Below the pieces are notes generated by a model that saw nothing but the letters and a program-made list of their open reading frames with translations, searched no databases and was not told where the DNA came from. From DATJYV01 sp035499415 (GTDB lineage Bacteria; Bacteroidota; Ignavibacteria; UBA10030): a DNA stretch of 11,514 bases. Each line of letters starts with the position of its first letter. Position 1 is the stretch's first letter. Below, in pieces: positions 1 to 7,588 of this stretch. The translations under genes and the position numbers were made by a program. The stretch spans positions 1-11,514 of the forward strand of contig DATJYV010000174.1 in NCBI GenBank assembly GCA_035499415.1, given 5' to 3'.

Positions 1-33
1 ATAAAGCGGAAATGGAAGTTGAATGCGGTGGAT

Positions 34-600
34 TTAGGAATTGAGGCGCTTGATGCGACGCTGAAAGATCCAGTCAATAGCGATCAGCATCAGCATCGAG
101 AGCAGGGCCAGAGAATATATCCTGGCGGAGTGCGACGATTCAGATGAATAGAGGATCTCGTGGAGAGTCTGAAGAAAAGGCCAGTGGGATGGGGAGAGAA
201 ACCGGTCAATCTGCTCGCCGACATATCCGACGCCCTGCCCAACGACGGACAATTGCGATTGTTCCTCCGTACGAGGCTGAGGGGAAAATCGTACGGTAAT
301 AAATCCGATGGCGGCGAGCAAGAGCGTCATCGCGATGACGTTTCCGAGGTTGTCGACAACTTTTGCAACCCAACGTCCTTCGTTCGGGGGAAGAATTCGG
401 GAAACGATTCGACTCAGAGCGGCATTTGACGTCCGCGTAAGCGGCATTCCCCTCGCCGTTCGGGTGAGAGACTGCTGGAACCGAAGCTCCCGCCGGCAAA
501 GCTCGCAGACCGCAAGATGCTCCCTGAGCCGTGCGGTCTCGGATTCGCCGAGCTCTCCGTCGACCAGCTTCGTAATCTCCTGCAGAGCGGGGTGATTCAT
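34..600 (-). CDS. Membrane-anchored zinc-finger anti-sigma factor
   Basis: This 188-residue protein probably binds and silences the ECF sigma factor encoded just upstream. The N-terminal region has the HxxxCxxC zinc-binding signature of ZAS-type anti-sigma domains (H28, C32, C35, within HLAVCELC). A hydrophobic segment at about 86-103 is a probable membrane helix, and a second lies at about 161-179, followed by a basic tail (RRIKR). With two helices, both ends would be cytoplasmic and a loop of about 55 residues would face the periplasm. Many ZAS anti-sigmas have only one helix. The start codon overlaps the sigma stop as ATGA (597-600), which points to translational coupling and stoichiometric expression. 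The zinc motif and gene pairing are seen directly. The sigma-binding role is inferred from the family and the position. Confidence 0.88.
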   Translation of the reverse strand: MNHPALQEITKLVDGELGESETARLREHLAVCELCRRELRFQQSLTRTARGMPLTRTSNAALSRIVSRILPPNEGRWVAKVVDNLGNVIAMTLLLAAIGFITVRFSPQPRTEEQSQLSVVGQGVGYVGEQIDRFLSPSHWPFLQTLHEILYSSESSHSARIYSLALLSMLMLIAIDWIFQRRIKRLNS

Positions 601-1190
601 ACGATCTCCTCGGGGACGGCGCTGTCGGATTCCCGGCGCAATCCCAGCCGTCGCGCGACGGCGTCCCGAACGATCATGCGCGCCCGGAATAGCCTCGCTT
701 TGACTGTTCCTATCGGCAGACCGGTCACTTCGACGATCTCCCTGTAGCTCATCTCATCGACAAAAAAAAGTGTGAACGTCGCGGCATACGCAGAGGGAAG
801 CTTCTCAATCTCCTCGGAAATAATCGCACCCACTTCAGTCGCCTCGTAATCCGCATCCGGCAAGGCGTCTTCGGAAGCGATGGAATCGGAGGCATCATCC
901 AGGTCGTCCACCGCTTGTTCCTTCGAATTCTTGCTCAACCGTGAAACGCACACATTATAGACGATTCTATGGAACCATGTCGAAAAGGCGGAGCGCATCT
1001 CAAATCCGGGGAGTGAGCGAATGGCGCGGACGAATGCGTCCTGCACCGCTTCCTCGGCATCCTCCCGATTGCGGAGCATCCTCGAGGCAAGCGTCATGGC
1101 TTTGTCTTTATACCGCTCAACGAGGAGTTCCGTCGATCGCCGATCTCGTTTGAGGACACCATTGATCAGCGCCGTTTCATCCGCCTGCAT
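597..1190 (-). CDS. ECF-family RNA polymerase sigma factor (RpoE-like)
   Basis: This 197-residue extracytoplasmic-function sigma factor redirects RNA polymerase to a stress regulon. Region 2 spans about 20-88, with the typical acidic stretch EDAEEAVQDAF near 43-53 and the TWFHRIVYN segment near 71-79. An acidic linker follows. Region 4 spans about 122-178, with the helix-turn-helix GLPIGTVKARLFRAR at 157-171. The frame stays open upstream to an ATG at 1304, but I chose the ATG at 1190 because GAGGAG (1195-1200) lies 4 bases ahead of it and the upstream codons have no family similarity and overlap the promoter. It is cotranscribed with the anti-sigma gene through a 4-bp overlap. The promoter at 1302-1332 resembles a housekeeping promoter rather than an obvious autoregulated ECF site. 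The target regulon cannot be read from this window. Confidence 0.93.
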   Translation of the reverse strand: MQADETALINGVLKRDRRSTELLVERYKDKAMTLASRMLRNREDAEEAVQDAFVRAIRSLPGFEMRSAFSTWFHRIVYNVCVSRLSKNSKEQAVDDLDDASDSIASEDALPDADYEATEVGAIISEEIEKLPSAYAATFTLFFVDEMSYREIVEVTGLPIGTVKARLFRARMIVRDAVARRLGLRRESDSAVPEEIV

Positions 1191-1194
1191 TCGT

Positions 1195-1200
1195 CTCCTC
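1195..1200 (-). promoter_or_regulatory. Ribosome binding site deciding the sigma-factor start
   Basis: GAGGAG on the minus strand lies 4 bases before the ATG at 1190. It supports the short (197-residue) form of the sigma factor over the longer open frame that begins at 1304. Confidence 0.75.
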
Positions 1201-1301
1201 TTTACTATCCCCTTAGACCGGGATCCGGCTTCCAGGGTTTCAGCCCGTTCGCGCTTTTGGGAATTCGGAGAATCCTGAAACATATTCTCAAAACCCGGGG
1301 T

Positions 1302-1332
1302 CAAAGGTAGTAAAGGGTTCCACCATGGTCAA
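1302..1332 (-). promoter_or_regulatory. Promoter of the sigma/anti-sigma operon
   Basis: On the minus strand TTGACC (1332-1327) is followed by a 17-bp spacer and TACCTTTG (1309-1302). The downstream box matches the TAnnTTTG element described for Bacteroidota housekeeping promoters exactly, and the upstream box is close to TTGACA. Transcription would start near 1295, leaving a leader of about 105 bases before the ATG at 1190. This is motif matching by eye. A GGAACC string at 1318-1323 could alternatively be an ECF -35 box, but I see no convincing partner for it. Confidence 0.55.
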
Positions 1333-1343
1333 TCGAATCATTC

Positions 1344-1350
1344 AAGGAGG
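1344..1350 (+). promoter_or_regulatory. Strong Shine-Dalgarno site of the DUF6249-like gene
   Basis: AAGGAGG lies 5 bases before the ATG at 1356. It is a near-perfect match to the anti-SD sequence, fixes the start of the short membrane protein, and shows that this genome uses SD-led initiation. Confidence 0.85.
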
Positions 1351-1355
1351 CTGAT

Positions 1356-1718
1356 ATGCGCGCCGAAGATATTTTTGTCCCGATATTTCTGTTTGGCGGA
1401 ATCGCCGTCGTTCTGTGGAAATTTTTCGAGACCCGCCACAGAGAGCGGATGGCACTCATCGAGAAAGGGCTCGACCCGTCGACGTTCAAGAAAGCCGCGG
1501 GAATCAGCATGTTTCGCTTCTCGCCGCTGTCGAACCTCAAATGGGGATTGCTCGCGTTATTCGTCGGAGCCGGAATCCTGTTCGCCGGCTCCATCGAACG
1601 GAGCTACATGTGGAATGACTTTATTTATCCCTCGAGCATTCTCATCAGCGGGGGTATCGCACTCATCGTGTTCTACGCCATCGCAGCCCGCAAGATGAAA
1701 AAGGAGGAAGAGCGCTGA
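1356..1718 (+). CDS. Small three-helix membrane protein, DUF6249-like
   Basis: This 120-residue protein has three predicted membrane helices at about 6-22, 63-79 and 91-110. A charged cytoplasmic-type segment between the first two contains HRERMALIEKGLDP (28-41). That signature is typical of small DUF6249-type membrane proteins, which I recall as frequent beside ECF sigma genes in Bacteroidota and relatives. The C-terminus is highly charged (RKMKKEEER). The gene is divergent from the sigma/anti-sigma operon, with about 165 bp between the starts, and ends just before a strong terminator. Its biochemical role is unknown. Proximity suggests a link to envelope-stress signalling, but that is inference. 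I could not find a convincing promoter for it. Confidence 0.8.
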   Translation: MRAEDIFVPIFLFGGIAVVLWKFFETRHRERMALIEKGLDPSTFKKAAGISMFRFSPLSNLKWGLLALFVGAGILFAGSIERSYMWNDFIYPSSILISGGIALIVFYAIAARKMKKEEER

Positions 1719-1739
1719 ATTTCCTGCAACCCACCCTGC

Positions 1740-1768
1740 AAGGCCGGACTTCGCTCCGGCCTTTTTTA
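1740..1768 (+). terminator. Intrinsic terminator after the DUF6249-like gene
   Basis: AAGGCCGGA (1740-1748) pairs with TCCGGCCTT (1755-1763) to give a 9-bp stem with loop CTTCGC. The stem runs into a T tract (TTTTTTATTT). It sits 22 bases after the stop codon and insulates the M13 gene promoter that follows. Confidence 0.9.
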
Positions 1769-1772
1769 TTTC

Positions 1773-1803
1773 TTGACATGAGCGCGGTTTGCCCCGTATC
1801 TTG
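1773..1803 (+). promoter_or_regulatory. Promoter of the M13 peptidase gene
   Basis: A consensus -35 box TTGACA (1773-1778) is followed by an 18-bp spacer and TATCTTG (1797-1803). The second box resembles both a sigma70 -10 box and the Bacteroidota TAnnTTTG element. Transcription would begin near 1809, which excludes the TTG codon at 1789 as the M13 start. Confidence 0.6.
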
Positions 1804-1842
1804 GAGCGAATCCTTTTCCACCATCACATGAGGCATTCTGTC

Positions 1843-3897
1843 ATGGACCATTGCTCAGATTTTGCAGCCGCCTTCAAAAAATCCTTCCTGTGTTCGATCC
1901 TCGCAGTCTCTTTCGCTCTTTCTCAAACTGCTCCGACAAAAATTCACGGGCTCGACCCGAAGAATATCGACCCGTCGGTCAAACCGTGCGATAACTTCTA
2001 TCTCTACGCAAACGGGACGTGGCTGAAGAACGCGCAGATTCCCCCGGCGTTCAGTTCGTGGGGCAGCTTCACCGAACTGGCCGAACAGAACAACGACGTC
2101 CTCCACGAAATCCTCGAATCTGCGTCGACGGATCCCCATGCACCGGCCGGAAGCAACGAGCAGAAAATCGGCGACCTCTATGCGACGGGGATGGATTCTG
2201 CGGCGATCGAGCATCTCGGAGCAAATCCGCTCGCTCCGGACCTGGCGCAAATCGATGCGATAAAGGACGATGAGGGAATTCAAGCGGAAATTGCGCGTCT
2301 TCATCTTTACGGCAACGGGCCGGTCTTTGGATTCGGCGCGGCGCAGGATGCGAAGAACAGCAAACAGGTGATCGGCCAGCTTTCACAGGGAGGATTGACG
2401 CTCCCGGACCGCGACTACTACCTCGCCGACGATGAGAAGTCCAAGAACATCCGCGAAGAATATGTGAAGCACATGGCGGCGATGTTTGCACTTGCCGGGG
2501 ATGATGCCGCCGCATCCCAGGCGGAAACAAAAGCCGTCATGGCGATCGAGACCCGTTTCGCAAAGGCCTCGAGGACACGAGTGGAGCGGCGCGACCCGGA
2601 TAAGAACTACAACAAGATGACCCAGGAGCAGATCGCCTCGCTGACGCCGAACTTCGCCTGGCCCCGCTTCTTTGCGGCGATGGGGGTGACACAGCCGGGA
2701 GACGTCAACGTCGGTCAGCCCGAATTCTTCAAGGAAGTCAACATCATGCTGAAGGACGTTCCGCTCGCCGATTGGAAGTCCTATTTTCGCTGGCGCGTCA
2801 TCAACGGCGCCGCCAATGCGTTGAGCTCTCCGTTCGTTGCGGAGAGTTTTCACTTCAACGGCACGGTCCTCACGGGCACGAAGGAACAGCAGGCGAGATG
2901 GAAACGGATCGTGCAGGTCGTGAACGGTACGCTCGGCGAAGCACTCGGCGAAGTGTACGTTGCGAAGGCGTTCAGCCCGACGGCGAAAGCGCGCGCGAAG
3001 GAAATGGTGAAAAATCTGATGGCAGCGCTGCGCGACCATATCAAAGCGGCGGATTGGATGGATGAGACGACACGGGAGGCGGCTTTGAAGAAACTCGAAG
3101 CGATCAACGTCAAAATCGGTTATCCGGATAAATGGAGGGACTATTCGGGGCTCCGGATCGACCGCACGTCGTACTTCGAAAATCTCAGACGCGCGCGTGA
3201 GTTCGACTATCGGTACAATATCGCGAAGATCGGAAAACCCGTCGACCCGACGGAATGGGGGATGACGCCGCCGACGGTGAATGCGTACTACAGCTCGTCA
3301 CGGAACGAAATTGTTTTTCCGGCGGGAATTCTCCAGCCGCCGTTCTACGACCCGGATGCCGACGACGCCGTGAACTATGGAGGGATGGGCGCAGTCATCG
3401 GCCACGAGCTTTCGCACGGGTTCGACGACCAGGGAAGCAAGTTTGACGCCGATGGGAACCTTCGGATGTGGTGGACGCCGGAAACGCGGAAGACGTTCGA
3501 ACAACGGACCGGCCTCGTCGTAAAACAGTTCGATGGATTCGTGGCGATCGATTCCCTTCATGTCAACGGGAAGCTGACGCTTGGCGAGAACATCGGAGAC
3601 CTCGGGGGACTCACCGTCTCCTACACGGCTCTCGAGAAGTCGCTCGAAGGGAAGCCGCGCCAGCTCATCGACGGATTTACGCCGGAACAACGATTCTTCC
3701 TCGCGTGGGCGCAGATCTGGCGGAGGAAATCAAGACCCGAGGCGTTGCGGCTCCAGGTCCGAACAGATCCCCATTCGCCGTCGGAATTCCGCACGAACGG
3801 GCCCATCTCGAACATGAAGGAATTTTACGAAGCGTTCGGCTGCGGCGACACATCACCGATGGTGCGGCCGGAGCAGGAGAGGGCGAAGATCTGGTAG
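1843..3897 (+). CDS. Secreted M13-family zinc metallopeptidase (neprilysin/PepO-like)
   Basis: This 684-residue endopeptidase cleaves short peptides outside the cytoplasm. A signal peptide is visible (positive AAAFKKSF, then hydrophobic LCSILAVSFALS), ending at about residue 28. The N-terminal M13 domain begins with PCDNFYLYANGTWLKN. The catalytic motif HELSH is at 521-525 and ENIGD is at 582-586, giving predicted zinc ligands H521, H525 and E582 with D586 assisting. The spacing is close to that in neprilysin. The C-terminus has the family ending PMVRPEQERAKIW. Length is normal for the family and no lesion is visible. I chose the ATG at 1843, which has a GAGG 9 bases ahead. The ATG at 1828 is a real alternative giving five more residues. 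The gene converges on the M16 protease gene. Substrate is unknown. Confidence 0.93.
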   Translation: MDHCSDFAAAFKKSFLCSILAVSFALSQTAPTKIHGLDPKNIDPSVKPCDNFYLYANGTWLKNAQIPPAFSSWGSFTELAEQNNDVLHEILESASTDPHAPAGSNEQKIGDLYATGMDSAAIEHLGANPLAPDLAQIDAIKDDEGIQAEIARLHLYGNGPVFGFGAAQDAKNSKQVIGQLSQGGLTLPDRDYYLADDEKSKNIREEYVKHMAAMFALAGDDAAASQAETKAVMAIETRFAKASRTRVERRDPDKNYNKMTQEQIASLTPNFAWPRFFAAMGVTQPGDVNVGQPEFFKEVNIMLKDVPLADWKSYFRWRVINGAANALSSPFVAESFHFNGTVLTGTKEQQARWKRIVQVVNGTLGEALGEVYVAKAFSPTAKARAKEMVKNLMAALRDHIKAADWMDETTREAALKKLEAINVKIGYPDKWRDYSGLRIDRTSYFENLRRAREFDYRYNIAKIGKPVDPTEWGMTPPTVNAYYSSSRNEIVFPAGILQPPFYDPDADDAVNYGGMGAVIGHELSHGFDDQGSKFDADGNLRMWWTPETRKTFEQRTGLVVKQFDGFVAIDSLHVNGKLTLGENIGDLGGLTVSYTALEKSLEGKPRQLIDGFTPEQRFFLAWAQIWRRKSRPEALRLQVRTDPHSPSEFRTNGPISNMKEFYEAFGCGDTSPMVRPEQERAKIW

Positions 3898-3923
3898 TGC
3901 TGACTCATCCCCCTTTGAAACCT

Positions 3924-3952
3924 CCCCCTTCTCTGCGAAGCAGAGAAGGGGG
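3924..3952. repeat. Perfect 13-bp-stem palindrome between convergent genes
   Basis: CCCCCTTCTCTGC (3924-3936) is exactly complementary to GCAGAGAAGGGGG (3940-3952), with loop GAA. It lies in the 75-bp gap between the convergent M13 and M16 genes. Neither side has a T tract, so it is not a standard intrinsic terminator. The shape, with C-rich and G-rich ends plus flanking C-run (3909-3913) and G-run (3955-3960), is like dispersed REP-type palindromes. It may block or process both convergent transcripts. Only one copy is visible here, so dispersal is a guess. Confidence 0.7.
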
Positions 3953-3972
3953 ATGGGGGGAAAGCTCAGAAA

Positions 3973-6726
3973 TCACTGCGCCGCATTACCGTCGCTGTCG
4001 ATGAACTTGATATCGCCGTAACCTAATTCGCGAATCCCCGGCTCGATCTTGCTCCGGTCCCCGACCACGACCCACGTGAGCTGGTCGGGATGTACGACTG
4101 TCCGTGCCGCCCCTTCCACATCGTCCTTCGTCAGAGCTCGCACCCGGTGCGCGTATGTATCGTAATAATCCTCCGGCAATCCGAATCGCACGATGTTCGC
4201 GATCGAATGCGCAACCGCCGAGTTCGTCTCCCAACTCCCGGGCAGTTCCAGCGTCATGCTGTTCTGCACTTTCAGGAGCTCATCGTCGGTGACCGGCTTC
4301 TTGTCGAGGATGTCGCGGAGCTCCTTCGATAGCTCGACCATCGACTCCTTCGTCTTGTCGGTCTGCACCGGCGCGTATCCGATGAACGGCCGCTGGCCGC
4401 GGGCACTCCAAAGAAAGCTGAACGCTCCATACGCCCAGTGTTTATCCTCCCGAAGGTTCATGTTGATGCGCGACGTGAAGAGCCCTCCCAGGATGTTGTT
4501 CATGGCTTCGATGGAGACTTCCTGCGGATTGTTCTTCGGGAGTGACACGTGTCCGGCAAAAATGATCGACTGGAGCGCTCCCGGCTTGTCCACGATGTAG
4601 ACTCGCGCCCGGGGACTTATTTCGACGGTCCCGATATTTTTCTTCGGGACCTCGCCCGATTTCCACGCGGAGAAGAATTTCTCGAGCTTGGGCCGGATCT
4701 CGGCCATGGTTGTCGCCCCGACGACGATCATCGTCGCGTTGTTCGGCCTCAACCATGTGTCGTGGAATTTCGCCAGGTCCTCCCGCGTCAGCTTTTTGAC
4801 CGACTCTTCCGTTCCCGAACCCGTCAGCGGATTACCATACGCGTGCCCACCGCCGTAGAGCAGAGCCGGAAAGACCCGGAGGGCCATTTGAACCGGCGAC
4901 ACTTTTTCCTGCTGGATATCGGCAAGCGTCAGCTTCTGAAGGCGCTCGAAATCCTTTTGCGGAAACGACGGATGAAGGAGGATATCCGCGAGCAGGTCGA
5001 TGGAAGCATCGAGATTCGACGTGAGCGCAGTCATCGAGACCGTCGACATATCGAGGTTTGAGCCGGCGTTAAGCTGGGCTCCGAGCGAAGCGAGCTCATC
5101 GCTGATGTGAATCGAGGTCCGGGTTTTCGTCCCTTCGTCGAGCATTTGCATCGCGAGGTTTGCGGTGCCCGGAAGGGCGGACTGGTCGGCAGCGAACCCA
5201 GCATCGAACAAAATGTTCATCGTTACGACCGGAACCGAAGTCCTTTCGACCAGCATCACCTTCATCCCGTTCGTGAGAGTCGCGCGGGAGACCGCGGGAA
5301 ATCGCGCCTCGGGGGGGTTCCCTGGTTTCGGCAATTCCTTCCGCAGCACCGTGTCGCCCGGCGAGGTCGAGTAGTCGGGGTACGGATACACTTCGAGTTC
5401 GTAGACGCCGTCGGACAGCCACTCTTTGGCGGCGGAGAGAAGCTGCCGGGGGGTGGCTTCGTGGATGGTGTGCAGAGTCCTTTTGTAGGCATCGGGCGTT
5501 CCGCCGAATACGAAGCTGCTCGCAAGAATGTCCGACTTTCCGCCGAACCCTCCTATTCTCTCCGACCCCCGGACGAACCCCGCCTCAAACTGCGTTCGTG
5601 CCCGCTCGAGTTCCTGCGCCGTCGGTCCGGTCTCCAGGAATTTCGAAATCTCCTCATCGACCGCGCGCCCGACTGCCTGCAAGTCTCCTCCCGGCTTTGC
5701 CGTCGCGACGACATAGAACTGGCCTCCGATCTCACGCGCATCGAGGTATGCCGAAACGTCCGTGGCGATCTGGTCGTCATACACGAGACGCTTGTAGAGC
5801 CGGGAAGATTTTCCATCGCTCAACACGCTCCCCACGAGCCGCAGATATTCCGCGTCGGCAGTCCCGCGTTGCGGCACATTCCATACTTTGTAGAGGCGCG
5901 ATTGCGGCACGCGATCCTCCACCCGTGCCCGATGCGTCCCGCTCATTTTTGCAACCCACGCTTCGTTCCGGGCGATCGGCGGGCCGGCCGGGATATCGCC
6001 GAAGTACTTCGTCACTTTTGCCAGCGCCGTCTGTGCGTCGATGTCCCCGGCTACGGCCAAAACGGTATTCGCGGCGCCGTAGTACGCCTTGAACCAATCT
6101 TTGACGTCGGAGAGAGACGCGGCGTTCAAATCCTCCATCGAACCGATGACGGTCCATGAATATGGATGCCCCGCCGGATAGGTCGCATGGGCGATCAGCT
6201 CTTCCGTGACGGCGTACGGTTCGTTCTCCCCCTGCCGCTTCTCGTTTTGCACCACCCCGCGCTGCTCGTCGAGCTTCTTCTGCGAGATTGCCCCGACCAA
6301 ATGGCCCATCCGGTCCGATTCCATCCAGAGTGCGACGTCGAGCGCGGAAGTGGGGACGTTTTGAAAATAGTTCGTCCGGTCTTCGCTCGTCGTTCCGTTC
6401 ATATCGGTCGCGCCGATCCGTTCCATCGCCTGAAAATAATCGTCGTCGAAATTTTCGCTTCCGTTGAACATGAGATGCTCAAACAGGTGCGCGAATCCGC
6501 TCTTGCCGGGTTTCTCGTTCTTGGAACCGACGTGGTACCATACGTTCACAGCCACGATCGGCGCCTTGTGGTCTTCGTGGACGATCAGCGTGAGCCCGTT
6601 CGGGAGAACAAATTTTGTGAATGCAATATCGATATCGACCGCAGATTTCGTTTTCATGGCATCCTGGGCGAAGAGGGTGGTGGTGACGCAGAACGGGAAG
6701 AAAAAGGACACAAGCGGCGTGGCCAT
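3973..6726 (-). CDS. Secreted two-domain M16 zinc protease (insulinase/pitrilysin family)
   Basis: This 917-residue protease has an N-terminal signal peptide (hydrophobic 4-20, likely cut near FA-QDA). The first M16 unit (from about 35) carries the inverted zinc motif HxxEH as HLFEH at 80-84, with the third ligand E162 in RGVVQNE, 78 residues after the second histidine. A second M16 unit starts at about 480. Its equivalent motif position reads LAMQM, so it is catalytically dead, but it keeps the late conserved segment TSRINMNLREDKHWAYG. One active and one inactive half in a single chain is normal for this family: the halves form the clam-shell chamber that degrades peptides. The start has CAGGAAG just ahead of the ATG. 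It lies 67 bp downstream of the aldolase gene on the same strand, with no promoter that I recognise between them, so it is probably in that operon. Substrate is unknown. Confidence 0.93.
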   Translation of the reverse strand: MATPLVSFFFPFCVTTTLFAQDAMKTKSAVDIDIAFTKFVLPNGLTLIVHEDHKAPIVAVNVWYHVGSKNEKPGKSGFAHLFEHLMFNGSENFDDDYFQAMERIGATDMNGTTSEDRTNYFQNVPTSALDVALWMESDRMGHLVGAISQKKLDEQRGVVQNEKRQGENEPYAVTEELIAHATYPAGHPYSWTVIGSMEDLNAASLSDVKDWFKAYYGAANTVLAVAGDIDAQTALAKVTKYFGDIPAGPPIARNEAWVAKMSGTHRARVEDRVPQSRLYKVWNVPQRGTADAEYLRLVGSVLSDGKSSRLYKRLVYDDQIATDVSAYLDAREIGGQFYVVATAKPGGDLQAVGRAVDEEISKFLETGPTAQELERARTQFEAGFVRGSERIGGFGGKSDILASSFVFGGTPDAYKRTLHTIHEATPRQLLSAAKEWLSDGVYELEVYPYPDYSTSPGDTVLRKELPKPGNPPEARFPAVSRATLTNGMKVMLVERTSVPVVTMNILFDAGFAADQSALPGTANLAMQMLDEGTKTRTSIHISDELASLGAQLNAGSNLDMSTVSMTALTSNLDASIDLLADILLHPSFPQKDFERLQKLTLADIQQEKVSPVQMALRVFPALLYGGGHAYGNPLTGSGTEESVKKLTREDLAKFHDTWLRPNNATMIVVGATTMAEIRPKLEKFFSAWKSGEVPKKNIGTVEISPRARVYIVDKPGALQSIIFAGHVSLPKNNPQEVSIEAMNNILGGLFTSRINMNLREDKHWAYGAFSFLWSARGQRPFIGYAPVQTDKTKESMVELSKELRDILDKKPVTDDELLKVQNSMTLELPGSWETNSAVAHSIANIVRFGLPEDYYDTYAHRVRALTKDDVEGAARTVVHPDQLTWVVVGDRSKIEPGIRELGYGDIKFIDSDGNAAQ

Positions 6727-6793
6727 CTTCCTGTTTGATGTTCCGTGCCGGAATGGAATGAAACGTCCGACGTCGAAACGAAGGGCCGGCGAT

Positions 6794-7588
6794 TCAGCTG
6801 CGGCTGAATTCCTTTTTCAGTGCCGTGGTTGCATCGCTCGCCGATTTGACCATGAGCCCCGCCTCCGAATTGTAGCTGAGCATGCGCATGCCGGCCGCTG
6901 CCCATCGCAACCCGATTGAGAGTTCGTTCGCCTGGATCGCCGGTATCACGCGATGCTTCCGGCATGCCTGGACGACCTGCGCAACCGACTGATTCATCGG
7001 GTCCGACTCGAGTTTTCCCGCAACACCAAGCGCGATCGACAGGTCATTGGGACCGACAAATCCAACATCCACCCCTTCCACGGAGAGGATTTCATCGATC
7101 CGGTCAAGGGCCTGACGCGTCTCGATCTGAACGACGAGCATCGTTTCACGGTTTGAGTCCGACATCATCTGGGATACGTCTCCCCCTTTGAACTCCGTAT
7201 GCCCCCGGGCCATGACGCTTCCACGCCTCCCCGTCGGTGGATATTTCATCATCTGCACGGCTTCACGAACCTGTTCCGGCCCGACGATCCTCGGCACCAT
7301 GATTCCCTGCGCCCCTGCGTCCAAAGGCCTCGTCACCTCTGCATACGTCAGGTCGGGGACCCGGACGATCGGCGTGATGCCGACGAGCCGCGCCATGCGG
7401 CTCAGGTCGGCGATCGTTTCGATGTCAAACGGCCCGTGTTCGTTGTCGATGATGACGAAATCGAAACCTCCATTCGCCATCAGCTGCATGACGGCCGGCT
7501 GGCGGATTTCAACGAGCATGGTGCCGACGGCGGCTCCTCCCGATTGAAATATTTGCCGAAGCCTGTTCGGTTGGATCGGCGAACTCAT
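6794..7588 (-). CDS. HpcH/HpaI-family class II aldolase
   Basis: This 264-residue TIM-barrel protein belongs to the family that cleaves or forms 2-keto-3-deoxy acids, releasing pyruvate and an aldehyde with the help of a divalent metal. The family hallmarks are present. DNEHGP at 48-53 has the catalytic-type H51, and R76 lies in IVRVPD. GAQGIMVPRI is at 92-101. The metal ligands are E146 (QIET) and D172 (GPNDLSIALG). These align with H45, R70, E149 and D175 of E. coli HpcH. The true substrate cannot be told from sequence; 4-hydroxy-2-oxoheptanedioate and 2-keto-3-deoxy sugar acids are the known options, and no other catabolic genes lie nearby. The ATG overlaps the stop of the upstream MmcQ-family gene as ATGA, which shows coupling. 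It is full length and intact. Confidence 0.92.
   Translation of the reverse strand: MSSPIQPNRLRQIFQSGGAAVGTMLVEIRQPAVMQLMANGGFDFVIIDNEHGPFDIETIADLSRMARLVGITPIVRVPDLTYAEVTRPLDAGAQGIMVPRIVGPEQVREAVQMMKYPPTGRRGSVMARGHTEFKGGDVSQMMSDSNRETMLVVQIETRQALDRIDEILSVEGVDVGFVGPNDLSIALGVAGKLESDPMNQSVAQVVQACRKHRVIPAIQANELSIGLRWAAAGMRMLSYNSEAGLMVKSASDATTALKKEFSRS

Noticed and set aside
1..33. Sequence beyond the anti-sigma stop
   Set aside because: Too short to show a gene start, terminator or other element.
1257..1288. TTGGGA ... TATTCT as promoter of the DUF6249-like gene
   Set aside because: The 20-bp spacer and weak boxes give poor support; it also lacks the TTG ending of the other promoters.
1191..1304. 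N-terminal extension of the sigma factor
   Set aside because: The ATG at 1190 has a strong GAGGAG site; the extension has no family similarity, and its start codon overlaps the -10 box.
1789..1842. TTG start for the M13 peptidase
   Set aside because: It lies inside the predicted promoter spacer, is a rare codon, has no SD site, and would bury the signal peptide behind extra residues.
2383..3039. 218-residue minus-strand open frame inside the M13 gene
   Set aside because: Composition is typical of an antisense shadow (Arg/His-rich) and the M13 frame is plainly coding.
5107..6159. 350-residue open frame on the plus strand
   Set aside because: It lies wholly antisense to the M16 protease, is Arg/Pro-rich and low in recognisable structure; a shadow of GC-rich coding sequence.
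6791..6812. Small hairpin TTCAGC/GCTGAA at the end of the aldolase gene
   Set aside because: Only 6 bp, mostly inside coding sequence, with no T tract; unlikely to terminate before the M16 gene.
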